From positions 94,532 through 158,531 of the forward strand of contig VXAY01003172.1 in NCBI GenBank assembly GCA_013399855.1: a stretch of DNA of 64,000 nt. Direction: 5' to 3'. Source of the DNA: Oxyruncus cristatus (Eukaryota; Chordata; Aves; Passeriformes; Cotingidae). A program made the position numbers and the translations under genes. Numbering within the stretch: position 1 is the first letter of the stretch; each line of letters begins with the position of its first letter. This document shows positions 43,201 through 55,710 of the stretch, piece after piece. The notes beneath the pieces are model-generated. The model was not told where the DNA came from and did not search any database. It saw only the letters and a program-made list of their open reading frames with translations.

Positions 43201-45813
43201 CCTCCACAGTCTCTTCACATTGACTGCCATGTGCCCTGCTCACCCTGACATCAGCTGCTTTGGCCCCTCTCACCAGGGCACCAGGTGAGGCTGTGACAGG
43301 TGACATATCTCCTCAAAGCAGGTCCTCGGGTCACCTCCTCCTGTCACATGCCATGCAGTGGCTCTGTGACTCAGCTGGCTCTAAGGGCACTGGCATCTCT
43401 GAGTCTTCCAGCCCTAGGATGGCAGAGGATATGAAGACTTTGAGACAGGCTCCATCAATCCCAAGAACAAGATGGTCACCTCAGCATTCTGAGTCCTGTG
43501 TGATGGGGCATTTGTGTCACTGTTCTGCTCTGTCTGTTAACATTTGTGTGTGTGTGTCCTGGTCCTCAGAGTCTCCAGGGCCATGCAAGCTGAGATGATG
43601 GGCTGTTCTGAGCGACGTGGATGATGGAGAAGCTCAGGAGTGGTGCTCAGAGGAGCCCCTGGCTGAGGCTGCAGATGATGGTCCCAGCCATGCTGCTCTT
43701 TATGCCCAGGGACAAAGGCTTTACTTGTCTCTGCCCCCCATCCTGGATGGCAATAAGGAATCCAGGTGTATTGAATGAGTTTTCCAAGACTCTGGAAAGG
43801 CATCCTTCCAGAACAGCATGCCCCAGGATGCATTTACTCAGCCCATCCCAAACCCTTCTGCTGTGGTATGGCACTGCCACCTGTAGCCACCTGCAAGGCC
43901 CCCAGGGCATATGGGCAGGGAGCCCCAAACCATATGGCTGCCCCACAGGAACAAGCAGAGAGGGATGCCACCATCCCTAGGCAAAGGAGGAAGCATCCCT
44001 CAGCTCTGCCAAGCAGGGTGAAGTTTTCAGGGTCTTCACAGGGACTAGGCTGCCGTGCTGTGACCAGGCCTGGTGTTAGAAGGTGGGTATCAGGTAACTG
44101 GCTGACACAGAGACTGGAGAGAGATCCCAAAGGCAAGCAGCTGGAGCTGCTTGAGCCCTGTACAAGGCCCAGCTCCTAGGAAGGGGACAGGGTAGGTCAT
44201 GGCTTTCTCTCTGCAAGCAGTGGGGGAGGAGAGGGAAGGCTGAGAGAAGGCAATTTCATGCCTCACACAGAGGGCCAGAAGCACAGGGTGTTTGTGACAC
44301 TCTCAATCAACCCAGGCAGAGGAAGATGATGATCACAGCGAATTATGGAAAACTGAGGAGTTCTGTGCCCTTCATAAAACCCAAGGAGCTGAGTGGCACC
44401 TTTCAATGAGTGCAGAAATCAGCATAGAAAATTCATGGCTCTTGTGGATCTGAAGAGGCAACATTGCCAGGGCTAATGGACTCCTGATAGGAGACAAGGT
44501 CTTTCAGCAATTCAGAAATGGAGAAAAAGCTTAGAAAGGCACCAGAAGGACACAGAATGAACCCTAAACTGATCAGGATTCACTCCCCAAAGGCAAACAC
44601 AAAAACTGGCTCATGGAGCATGAGTTGCCCTGATGCTCTTGACCCGATAGAGGACCTGGTCATTCCAGGACAGAACACAGGCTCAGAGTTTGCAAACAGC
44701 AGCACACAGGTCTGCCCAGAATGGAGTCAGAATGATGAGTGGGAAATGACTGGCAAGGGTGAGAGGAGGCCTCCCTTTGTAGGGAGCTGCCCAGGGTGGG
44801 GAGGAAGGAGCTGGATCAGCCTTCACTTGCAGGAGGGCTCTGGAGGGGCAATGTGCACTGCAGCAGCAGCACAGAGGGGTGAGAAAAGGACAGTGTCCCT
44901 CCTCCAGTCACTGCTGGGGTCAAGGAGAGCCAAAGGAAGACTGTAATTTTGCAATAAAACATGTTGTGCTGCCTCCGCCCTTTCTCCTGCTCCCCCAAAT
45001 CAATTCCTGCCCTGGTTGTACCTGAGGATCTGAGAGATGCTGTCAGGGAAAGAGAGGACATGTTTTTGAGGATTCAGAATCTTCAGCAAGAGGAGGTTTC
45101 TCCAGTGTCCACTGACACTGTCATCAGCCCTGGAGGTGCTTCACAGGAAAGAGTCCATCAGGAGAGCACAGCTCCCCCTGACACATGCCTGTTCTATGCC
45201 AGTCACTGGGCATTCATTACCTGTGTGGAGCAGAGTGACATTTCTTGGTTTCTCATATGAGGCTCTTGGGAGATGTATTGCTGGGTTTGTGTACCTGTGT
45301 TGTTGACATGTGCGGGGTGGGCAGCTTCATCCCACCAGACCAAAGCTGCCAAAAGTCTGTCTGATCCCTGAACAGAGGGACATTGCTTCCTGGGTGCCAT
45401 CACCCACAGCTGCAAGTGCCAGTGCCACCTTCTCTGCAGGGCTTGAGTTCTGCCATCCTGACACCTGCACCTGTGGGTCCCCAGAGCATTCCCTGCACGG
45501 AGGCTTGTGTGGCAAGGCTAGAGGATGGCCCCTGTCCTTTGGCCCTGGGGTGGCCCCAGAGCACTACAGGAGGCTCAGTGAGGGCTGATCCCATCACAGC
45601 TGTGCCTGCACAGACACAGTTCCATGCCCTTCACTGTGACCTGAGGGCCTGTCTGGCTCCAGCCCTGACCTACTACCCTGCCTGGGTTTGCTGGGCATTG
45701 GCCTGTGCCTGACCCTCTTTACCACCAGCACCACACCTGGCTGATCCTGACCCTGGCTCCCTGACTCACCTGCCCTGTTTGGCTCTGGACATGTGTCATC
45801 ACCAGTGACTTAC
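40291..45813. other. Intergenic, no gene recognised
   Basis: No CR1 copy was seen in 5.5 kb. A GGA-rich tract lies at 42761-42805 and a short GT run at 43544-43557. Open frames up to about 220 codons occur on both strands but overlap one another and match nothing. Confidence 0.5.
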
Positions 45814-46498
45814 TGTGCTGGTTTAAAGGTAAACCGGCAGGGGAAATAAAGCTAACTCAAGAGAGAGTAAAAGTCAGCATGACAATTTAATGAAAATAAT
45901 GCAATAAATGCAATTTTGCAGATGAACAATTGGTTCCAATCCACCAAAAACCCGGCACGCTGGGGCACGAACAGAATGGTGTTCATTGGCCCCCTTGCTG
46001 AGCCCCACGTGGGGCCCCTCTGAGTCCCGAAGAAAAGAGAGAGAAGAAAAACCTGTTGAGGCCAGTGATGGCTGCAGTCCGGTTAGAAGTGGTAGTCACA
46101 GTCCAATTGAAGGCAGTGGTTGTAATCCAAATTAGAGCAGTGGTCCCAGGCTGGATGAGGTTTTGGTCCTCCTCTCGATCCCACAAGTGGTCCCAGAAGT
46201 CTCCAAACCGCAAGATTATATCCCCTCCCATTCCAGCAGCAATGTCCAGCCCCTTTTCCCAGGGCAGGGAGTTTCACAGTGGGCGATTGTGAGTCCTGGA
46301 TGTGAGGACCGCAACATCTCCTTATCAGTAGGCCTCTTAACACCCAGCACAGAGCCTGAGGGGTGGGGTGTGCTCTGGGCAGCTGCTGCAGATGGTCTAT
46401 TGTTAAGCTTCTGGGAAATGGCATAGAGGGTGTAGAATACACAGTTTGGGTTACACCTATGCAGTGATGAACTAGTCCCAGCTCTTCTAACTAGGACA
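45814..46498 (-). mobile_element. Solo LTR, 685 bp, ERVL-like, with 5-bp target duplication
   Basis: The element has TG...CA ends and is flanked by the direct repeat CTTAC at 45809-45813 and 46499-46503. Read on the - strand it starts TGTCCTAGTTAGAAGAGCTG and ends AAACCAGCACA. A TATA-like GATATAATC lies near 46217 and an ATTAAA poly(A) variant about 70 bases from the 3' end. That order favours the - strand; the + strand AATAAA sits too near its own 5' end to work. No internal retroviral sequence or second LTR is near, so recombination has left a solo LTR. The ERVL-like label is an inference from the 5-bp duplication and the TGTCCTAGTT start. Confidence 0.88.
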
Positions 46499-46507
46499 CT
46501 TACCTAA

Positions 46508-46780
46508 CCATAGAATCATAGAGTCATGGAATCATTAAGGTTGGAAAAGACCTCTGAGGTCATTGAGTCCAACCATCAATGCAGCACCAACACCATCTTC
46601 ACCACTAAACCATGCCTCAAGTGTCACATCCACAGGGTCTTGGAACAATTTCAGGAATGGTAAATCCACCACTGCCCTGGGCAGCTGTTCCAGTGCCTGA
46701 CCACCCCTTCAGTGAAGAAATTTTTCCTAATATCTGATATAAACCTCCCCTGGCACAACTTGAGGCTGTTTCCTCTCATC
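46508..46780 (-). repeat. CR1 LINE fragment next to the LTR
   Basis: It starts CCATAGAATCATAGAGTCAT, then AAGGTTGGAAAAGACCTCTG and ACTAAACCATGCCTCAAGTG. It begins ten bases beyond the LTR, so the LTR inserted at the edge of this copy. Confidence 0.85.
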
Positions 46781-47165
46781 CTGGGCTGAACCTGCCTGCC
46801 CTGCTCCCCTGCCCAGGTACCCTGGGACAGACCCCACTGACAAGACCCTACCCCATCAACCATGTCCCCCTGCCTTCACTGTGCCCCAGCTGGCATTACC
46901 ACACTGAAAAGAGTATTTTCCTTTGACCTGTAGTGCAGAATGAATAGGGCAGTGAGCCAAAGCCTTGCTTTATATATACCAGGTGAACAAAATATGGCTT
47001 GGAGCACCTGGCTGGGAATTCCTGCTCTGTTTCTGGCTGGATCTGCATGGCCATCCCTTGCACCTCACTACCAAAGACTGGGGACAGGGAAGCACACAGT
47101 GACCTCCTCATCCATGCACAATATCCAACACTGTCCTAGGCTGTGGAGTCAAGGCACTGCACATG

Positions 47166-47316
47166 CTTCCCATGCCTGGAAGTGTTCAAGAACAGGTTGG
47201 ACGGGACTTGGAGCAGTCGGGTCTAGCGGAAGGTGTCCCTGCCCATGGCAGGGGTTAGAATGAAATGAGCTTTAGGGTCTCTCCCAACCCAAACCATTAA
47301 GTGACTCTGTATCTAT
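47166..47316 (+). repeat. Short CR1 3' fragment
   Basis: CTTCCCATGCCTGGAAGTG, GGTGTCCCTGCCCATGGCAG and TCCCAACCCAAACCATTAAG form the last 150 bases of a + strand copy. Confidence 0.82.
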
Positions 47317-50154
47317 CATATACTTGCCATGGAAAGAGCCGGTACCACTCTGAGGAGTGGAAGTAGCTAGCTGTGTTAGAGGTATTGAGGAAAGGAACTC
47401 AAAAGCTCAAAGTTTTGCTGCCAGAAGAGTCTGTGGCCAGCAAAGGATGCCTGGGGAGGTGTTGGGAACACAACAAAACAAACCTCCTTCTCCAGCTGCC
47501 ATATTGACGTGGCACTGCTTGTCCAGAGACTGCTGACACTGTGTGTAGATCACCATCTCGGATGTTTGACTTTCCCCATCCTGAATTCCTTTATTCTCCA
47601 CAATTCCCTCTCACATTTGTATGGATAGATCCTGCCTTTTGCGTGTTTTAAACCCTCTGTGTGGCATCATCTGGGCTGGATTAGCTCCTGTGCTGTGAGA
47701 TAGAGTGAACTACTAGTGCTGCCTTGTGCCTCTGTCCCCTCAGCTACCTATTTGTGCCCCAAGGACCCCACAGGAGCAGGTCCCAGCCACCAACAGCCTG
47801 TGACTTTTCCCATGAGACAGTTCCCTTCCATTATTTTTTTTCCCAGAACAAAGCCTTTGTGTCACTGGATCTGTGAAAATACACAAAAGCATGGGATGGT
47901 CCGTGGTTGTGTCTGGTTTGTGCCCACACCTGGGAAGCACAGGATGGCTTCCCACGGGAGGTGCCCGGGTCATGCCCAGCCCTTCCCTGCCCACCTCCCT
48001 GTGCCCCAAGCCCCTTCTCTCCCGATCTGCTCCTGCTTTGGCTCTGGGAAGTCCAGCCCTGGATTATACTGCAGCTGACTGGACAAAACCCTTCCGAACT
48101 GGCTGAAGTGAAGGGAGCTATGTGTGACAGGAACCTGGACTGAGGAACAGCTCTGTTCTCACCACAGCCAATTTACAGCTTGTCAGAGCCATTTCCAGTT
48201 GTCTTCCTGTGGCAGTCACCTTGTCCTGCAATATGATAGCAGCCAAAAAAATGATGAATAATGAAATTGGGTTTCGCCATTAACTCCTTGTCTCACACAC
48301 GTGCTCACACACAGAGCACAGTGATCCCGTGTGACTCCACTGGCAACGGCTGCAGCTGGAGCAGCTCCGCGGATGTGATGGGAGGTGAATCACCAGACAG
48401 ACAGACCCCGGCAGAGAACTGCCAGGGAGCACATGGCTGGATAAACAGAGGTGCAGGAGCTGAGCAGAGGGTGGAAAAGCATTAAAAAGCCTTTCATGCT
48501 TCAGCTGTAGTGCAATAAATAAGACTCTCACCGAGCACAGAGAGTACATCTCCATCTGCAGGAGCCAAGGGAGGCACTGTGGGCAGCACCTGTGCGAGGG
48601 GACTATGCGGTCCCCGATTAATCCAACCAAAAAGTCCTCTGCACTGCCAAAGCAGGTGGCGCTGAACTGTGAGCTCAGGTGGGCAGGGAAAGGCAGGAGC
48701 TCAGCTCTGCACAGCCAGAAATTCTGCTACTGTTCTTCCACTGCTGAGACTTTTGTTCTTAAAATTGAGACTTTTCTCTGAGAGTCACAAAATGGATATT
48801 TCCAGGCTGAGAACAATTCAGATCACACAAAGTTTTTATTTTCTTTTTTATACTCTTCCCAGGGATTAGAGAAACTGGCCATTTTAAGTGAAAATATTTG
48901 TAGTATTTTGCAAATCTGTTGTGAAAACAGGATGATTGTCATACACATAATGAGGGATGAGGAGCCTGACAAAGAGAAGTTCCCTGTTCCACTGCACATG
49001 TTAGTCACCCTTTAAGTGGAAAAAAGGGACGTACACAGGTGTAAAGGCAAGCAGAGGAATAAATCTATAAAAATAGAGCACTCTGTGAATGGACAGGTAA
49101 GGAAGGGGAGAAATAGAATAGAATTTGGGCAAAATGTATGAAAAAATTTTCACTGGGGAAACAACAATTACACTCAACATTAATTTTACTTTCAAGCCTT
49201 TAATTTTCACCATTGTTATTTTGATACTGGTCCAGCATACACGTCACACCCAAAGCCACAGCACGGTGTGTACAACCACCACTGATATATTCTAATGAAA
49301 TTTTTCTGTAGTTAAATGTTTTGACACTTTGAACAAGATGGGAAGACAAGCACACAGCATGCTAATGAGAGGACCAGCAGCTTTCAGTATATTCTATAAT
49401 GATTTTCAACTAACACAAAGCTATTGTGTCAAGGCATTTCATTAAAATACAAAGCAATACTTTGATCCGAAAAATAAGATGTTTCAATCAACACTAAGTA
49501 AAAGCTGTTCAGAATGTTGTAAAACAAATACAATAATGGGAATAAACTAATGGAAGAGCTAGAATTATCTACCCCACTGTGTGCCTGGTGCGTGTTGCAC
49601 AGTGCTGATAGGTGATAGAAATGTAAAGAAATACGATTTGTATCCCTGGCAAAGCAATGGAATGAGTATTTTATTTTAAATTTTGAGAATTTTATTTTGA
49701 AACACAATTTGCACTTTTGTTTTCCAAATTATATTTATTCTGGAAATGCTCTTTTGATGGGACAGTTTTTTCCCTGAGTTAGGATTGATGCAGGTTTCGA
49801 AATGTGACCGTTTCTTATTATATGCAGCTTCCAAGTCTCAACCACTGGTTGAGACTGGATGCTATCCCTCTTGCTATCCTTTCCTGTCCCTTGCCTGCTA
49901 GTGGTCAGAGGAGTCAGGGATGTCCCTTCCTGCCAGCATCGCTGTGATGATGTTGTGACACCATGTCCTGGGCATGTGCTGGCTGCCACCACCTTGCCTG
50001 CCACTGCCCCAGAGAGGCTGAAGGTGGGAGTCCCTTCTCTCCCTCGAGGCTCCCACTCTTTCCAAGGGTGGCAGAAACATAGGGATGGGGCAGGTGCTGT
50101 CCCAGCACTGGAGCTGGAGATGTTGGGAGCACTGGGATTCTCCATGGGCCCACG

Positions 50155-50226
50155 GCGAGAGTGGTGGAACAAGACGGTCTTTCAGGTCCCTTCCAACCCA
50201 AGCCCTTCTGGAATTCTGGGATTCCC
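50155..50226 (+). repeat. Very short CR1 3' tail
   Basis: TCAGGTCCCTTCCAACCCAA and the worn end TTCTGGAATTCTGGGATTCC are all that can be recognised. Confidence 0.65.
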
Positions 50227-50711
50227 AGGATGCAGGGTCGCAGCATCACTGAGTACTTGCTTCCCCCCAGGCCACAGCTCTGTCACTCTCTCCATCCCAA
50301 GCAATGTTGTGACCACTGCTTCCTGTCCCAACACGTGCAGCAGTGGCAGAAGAGACGCCTTGCGGGTGGACTCTGCACTACACTGTCCCCAGGGCTGTCC
50401 TGCTGCCCAGTTTTCCTGGCCAGGAGGCAAGCCTGGCATTTTTTATTCCACTGGGTTTTCCATATATATGCTAAGCAGGTGATCCTGGCAGGTGGACAGA
50501 ACCCATCCATCCTCGTGTGGCTGCAATCCGTCCATTTCTTTCTCCTGCTTTTCAGGGTTGTGCCAGAACTTGCTAGTAGTACCTGGAGCTGGGAAAGTGC
50601 CAAGATGCTACGAATCTGTGAGGGTTCAGAACTGATGTCCAGATCATGCTCACAGGGAGGAAGTGATGCACCTCCTGGGCATGTGCCCTGCCAGCTCCTC
50701 CTCTGCCCTCC

Positions 50712-52175
50712 TGTCATGGTTTAGCCCATCCCTCTCAGTTTTAGGGTAGAAAATGGTTGATTCCAGGTGTAATTCCGGCTAGGTAACCAATTAGAAGACC
50801 TCTGTGACGTCTCTCCGAATTACATAATTTAACAAAAACCAGAAAAGAAGGGTTGTTGTCGTTGTTGTAGTTGAGTGTGGCCCAGAAAGAAATTCGGAGC
50901 CATGATGTAAGTGAGGAGGCAGCAAGGCCTCCCCGAGTGGGGGGCCAGGCCCCCTCCGCCCCTGGCCTTGGGCCAGGGGCAGGCATGGCACCGAAGCCTC
51001 TGGCTGAGGCATGTAGCAGAGTAGAGAAGAAACTTCAGAGAAAAGGTGTTCGGCTGAGACGTTACAGAAGAAACTTCAGCCAGCGGAGAGCAGAGAAAAG
51101 CCTGAGATAAGACAGAAACTCCAAAGTCAGTAGAAAGGAGGGAGTGCAGAGGCATGGAGGAGTTCCCCCTGCTTTCTCCCTCCAGCAGGGGAAAAGACTT
51201 TAAAACTAAACCCCTGCCACCTGTGGAAATGAATTGGAGAGAAGGGACTTTCGTATGAGTTCTTCCCCCGGAGGCTTGGATAACCTGGGGAGGGCAGCGA
51301 TGGCTGGAAGCCAAGACTGGATCACTTGAACTGGTTGCAGCAAGCTGCAGAAGAATTGCAGCCACAGAATGGTAGAGAAGCTGAGTGAATTCTCCTTTGA
51401 GAGGCCGAGCCTCTGATGACTTTGGGACTTTGTCCAAAAGATAAGCCTTACACGAAGCTCCCGTATGAGGGGCCTGGTGAGAGCCCTGGACCGGGTGTGA
51501 TGGCGAGTGAGAGAGCGGTAGCCGCTTGGAAGTGCTAGCCGCGGCCGAGAGCCAAGATTGGGCGTCTGGCCAAAAGCAGAGTCAGGAGAATTCTAGAGGG
51601 CAAAAGAGAAGAAGCTGCAGGCAGCATCAGAAAGGGTTCTTGGGTCTGGACTGAGCAAAAGAGACCCAGAACCCCTGTGATCCCGGCGAGGGGTGGTGGA
51701 TCTAAAGAAACCCCCCTGAACCTCCTCGTAGAAGAAACCTCCATGGAGCCCTGAATCTCGTAGTGACGACATGGTTATATCCTCAGCGACTATGGACAAA
51801 CAGCTTGATGTGGGAGGTATATTCTCCTGCATTCCAATGGAGAGAAAGAGAGAAATATTTTCAAGCTGCAAGAGTTTGGAACTGTTACCTTAAAGACTTT
51901 TTTTCCTCCCTTCTCTTTCTTCCTCTGGACTGTTTTTGAGGAAGAGGAGAGGGGTGGCATTTGTACATATATAAGTGTGTTATTATAAGAAAACTAGCTA
52001 GAATTGTATATATATATATATGTAAGTATTTCCCTTAGTTCTGTAGTGTAGCAATAAATCTTAGTATTACCCCATTTCAAGGCGATCTGTTTTGTCTGTG
52101 CAAACTCTTTCTAATCAGTAGAAAAATTTATGGGTTAATAACACTGTGCAAAAAGCACAAGGGCTAACCATCACA
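50712..52175 (+). mobile_element. Solo LTR, 1464 bp, with 5-bp target duplication
   Basis: The ends TGTCATGGTTTAGCCC and GGGCTAACCATCACA are near-perfect inverted repeats. The direct repeat CCTCC flanks them at 50707-50711 and 52176-52180. A TATATAAG box near 51967 and AATAAA at 52053-52058 place the R region close to the 3' end and set the + orientation, leaving an unusually long U3 of about 1.25 kb. The open frames inside on both strands show no gag, pol or env feature. A related copy lies at 57640-58796. Confidence 0.9.
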
Positions 52176-52719
52176 CCTCCACAAGGTGGATACCAGGCTG
52201 ATGGCATTACCTCTGTGTCCCCTTTCTCCCACGGATGTTGGCAGGCAGTTGCACCCAGAGATGCCAGACCAGAGCACCCTTCACCACCCACCTCCACTTG
52301 GCACAGGGCAGGAAGCTCCTGCAGAGGCAGGTGAGGGCATGGTACAGAGCCTCGGCTGGGCTCATAGCTACCTTGGATTGTGGCTCAGCTGCTCCCCAAG
52401 TCGCTCCCGTCTCACTGCTCACCTGGAGATCCCCACAGCCCAGTGACACCTCTGCAAACATCAATGGGCTCTGGGCCAGACTCTGCTTCTCCGTGAGGAG
52501 CTCAGGAGGGAATCTGGGCTGTGCTGGAGCTCCTGCCATTCATGCACCCAGTCTTGCCCAGGTAAATGGACAGATTATCAGTAAAGGAGAATAAGTGGCT
52601 GTCAGGGGAAAAGTACATCTGTCACTAACAATGGCAAGATAATTTAGAAAAATCTCCTTTCCACCATTTGGCTTTATGCTCTCATTTGTGTCAATGCTTT
52701 GAACACAGAATGTGAATTT

Positions 52720-52861
52720 TATAGAACAATAGGATCATGGAAGGTTTGGGTTGGAAGGGATCCTAAAGCTCATTTTATTCCACCCCTCTGCCATGGACAG
52801 GGATACGTTCTACTAGACAAGTTGCTCCAAGCTCCATCCAACCTGGCCTTGGACGCTTCCA
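52720..52861 (-). repeat. Short CR1 3' fragment
   Basis: TAGAACAATAGGATCATGG, GTTTGGGTTGGAAGGGATCC and CCAACCTGGCCTTGGACGC are seen; the copy stops at about 52861. Confidence 0.82.
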
Positions 52862-53560
52862 GATTTAAGGGTGTCTGTGCATTTTAAAGATTCCAAATGA
52901 GGGCTTTGGTATAAAGGGGAGTGCCAGTCTCATAACGCATGCCTGGGCTGGAGTGTCTGTGCTGTGAGCCTGTCCCAAATATCCCTGGCCACAGGCAGGT
53001 CTGTCCCTCTGCAGCTCAGGACAAGACAATGTCCCTGAATCACCCTGTGGTGGCCCAGGCTGGACTGGGAGTGGAGCATGTTCTCACCTGCCTCCAATAC
53101 CTGCCACATATGCTAGAGACTCATCAGCTTCTCCTCCTGAAACCACCCTCAGCAACCAGTCCTCAGGTTCATGGTCCATGTTCAGTGTCTTCAGCTCAGG
53201 GGCTTCACAACACAGACTTGGTTTCTGGATATTTAATAAAACTGCCCATGGATTTTATTTATTTCCATTTATTTACTTTTCACACTTGTTGAACCTTCAC
53301 AAATTTCCCTTTCAAGCAGTTTTCTGGGGCACGGGTCAGCCCTGGGCATTGAGACAGCACAGCTCTCCCTGCCTTCTACAATTACCTTTTTATTCCGTCT
53401 CCAAAATGTACCCTGTGTGCTTTCTGTGTCTAAAAAACACAAACGTCCCCCCACCCCACTAAAACGTAGTGTCTCCACACTGCAGGGAGATAATTAGACT
53501 AATAATGATCTGTGTTGTAAGTGATTTTAAAAACAAAACACAACTATTTCTATTTCTATT

Positions 53561-53605
53561 AGGCTTTTATAAAGCTTTTATAGGCTTTTATTAAGCTTAT
53601 AGTTG
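53561..53605 (+). repeat. Small AT-rich tandem repeat
   Basis: Alternating AGGCTTTTAT and AAGCTTTTATA-type units recur four times with slight changes. Confidence 0.6.
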
Positions 53606-54218
53606 CTTTTTTAGAAAATTAACTGTAAGCCCTTGCCTACAGGATGCTGATGCTGCACCTCTCAACCAACCATATCCCCCACCTTATCCCCAGCTCCTCC
53701 TGACAGGGCATACCCTGCATCTGGCTAACGAAATACTCAGGAACAATGCTCCTAGATTTCCCCCCCACACTGGTACAAAGCTAATTGTGCTGGGATAGCT
53801 CAGTGATCCCATGTGTTTGATGCTTCCCAGTCCACGGAAATCTGACTTTTCTTGAGGGAACTCCAACCTTATGCTTACTTGGAAACTGCATTTCTTCTCT
53901 CCAGCTAAAAGCTGTTTCTTTCCCCAGCTGCCTTTCCCCAAAGAATCCTGAAAAACAGGGAGACAAAATCTATTCTATCTTTGTTTTAGCTAGGAAAGGG
54001 ATTTGGAGATTTTAGAAAGGTCAGAATATGCTGAAGGATGAGAGTTGAGCAAACCCAGGACTAACTGAATCTAACTAATTGGGTGTGACCATTATGCACA
54101 TGAAGGAAAAAAGGTCCCACTGTTAACTATGGAACACTTTGACCTTACTAGTTAGAGGATGATTTGACAGCCTTAGACATTAGACCCTTCAAAATAAGTA
54201 TTATTCTTGGTGTATCTA

Positions 54219-54315
54219 TCATAGAACAACAGGGTTGGAAAAGACCTTAACGCTCGTCTCGTTCCACTCCCTGCCATGGACAGGGACACCTTCCACTGGA
54301 CCAGGTTGCTCAGTG
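54219..54315 (-). repeat. Short CR1 3' fragment
   Basis: CATAGAACAACAGGGTTGGA, AAAGACCTTAACGCTCGTC and CCATGGACAGGGACACC are the reverse 3' end of a CR1 copy. Confidence 0.75.
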
Positions 54316-54926
54316 ACACATCTCCCACTGCCCCCATGTCAGGGCTCTTTGCTCCACCTGAGGAAAGTAAGGCATTAGAGTCCTTTTTATAAAAATGCCT
54401 TTTATGAGGTAACTGGAAAAACTTAAAAGCAAATATGTTGGGTATGACCTGCCAATCAAACGTCTTCTGAGATCAGCTGAATACAGATGAAAGGAGGCAG
54501 TGTGATGGCAGAGACAAGGCGGGTACCAAGGCTGATTTGCTGGGGCAGAGCACCACCAAAATGGTCAGATCCCCTGCCCAGGGCGTGCACTGAGGCTGGT
54601 CCAGAACCTGACTCCATCGGGTACCCCAGGCCATGCTGTCAATGGGCTGTGCTGGGCAGCCAGCATCTGGGCAAACTGGAGGTTTCTCCATTCTGAACTG
54701 GGCAAATCGAATTCCCCAGCCAGAACCCAGCTGTAGCTGCCTGCCCACCTCTGCTTGGCTCCATAGATGACAGTTTCATCATTTCTGAACATTTTGGTTT
54801 GAATTCAGTCAGGTTGTAAAAATATTCATTTTATCCCTAGCTCAGATGTGGAAACTGAATGTCACTTGGAAGCAGAAACCTGGAATTATTCTGTGAGAAA
54901 ATGCTAAAAAGAGGTTCTGCAAACTT

Positions 54927-55000
54927 TAAAAAAAAAAACAAAAAAACACCCAAACCAAAAAAAACCCAAAACAAAACAACAAAAAAACCCCAACTAAACC
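54927..55000 (+). repeat. A-rich low-complexity tract
   Basis: Runs of A are broken by single C or CCC groups. No retrocopy could be recognised upstream, so it is left as low complexity rather than a poly(A) tail. Confidence 0.85.
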
Positions 55001-55476
55001 CAGAAACTTCTCCAGTGAGGCTCTTTGCTTCTGAGAGCCCCAGTGCTGGCCATGGCCTGGTGGCAGGGTGGCTTTACTGGGAGAGTCCTAGTGCATTTTC
55101 CCCCACCACCTTGTCATTATTTTCATGGAGCGAGAGCTTAGAAATACAGATTCTAAATAGATACCAAAAGGCGAATACAACTGCCAACAATTTATTTTCA
55201 ACCTCTCCAAATCTGTAATCCATTGACTTGGATTAAAAAACTTCTAATTTATCTCATTTTACTACTCAGTGAGGTTGAGTTTTTTCATACTTAGGCTTTA
55301 CCATGGACATTCTGCTTCCACCAGGGACTGGTGCCACAGGGTCTGGATTTACTATGTCCCTGCCCAAAGCAGAGCCAGGGACTGGGCTTTGTGAGAGCCA
55401 CACTGTCTGGGACATGAGTCTCACCCTGAGACTGCACCCTGTTCTGCAAACACCAGTTCCTATAAAGAGAACCCAT

Positions 55477-55710
55477 TGGGCAGGATTAGATTGGATATTG
55501 GGAAGAAATTCTTCCCCATGAGGGTGGTAAGCTCTTAGTACAGGTTGCCCAGAGAAGCTGTGGCTGCCCCATGTCTGGAAGGTTTCAAGGCCAGGTTGGT
55601 CAGGGCTTGGAGGAACATGATCTAGTGAAAGTGTCCCTGCCCATGGCAGGGCGTGGAATGAGATGAGCTTTAAGGTCTCTCCAACCCAAACCATTCTGTA
55701 ATTCTATGAT
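55477..55710 (+). repeat. CR1 LINE 3' fragment
   Basis: GGGCAGGATTAGATTGGATA, GGTTGCCCAGAGAAGCTGTG and the end ACCATTCTGTAATTCTATGA are present. Confidence 0.88.

Larger units (their letters stand above)
46781..50711. other. Intergenic with AT-rich block, no gene recognised
   Basis: It contains two short CR1 tails, listed separately, and a strikingly AT-rich unique block at about 48770-49745. No coding family was recognised. Confidence 0.5.

Noticed and set aside
50829..51437. Open frame of 202 codons on - strand
   Set aside because: It lies wholly inside the LTR at 50712-52175, antisense to it, with no recognisable domain.
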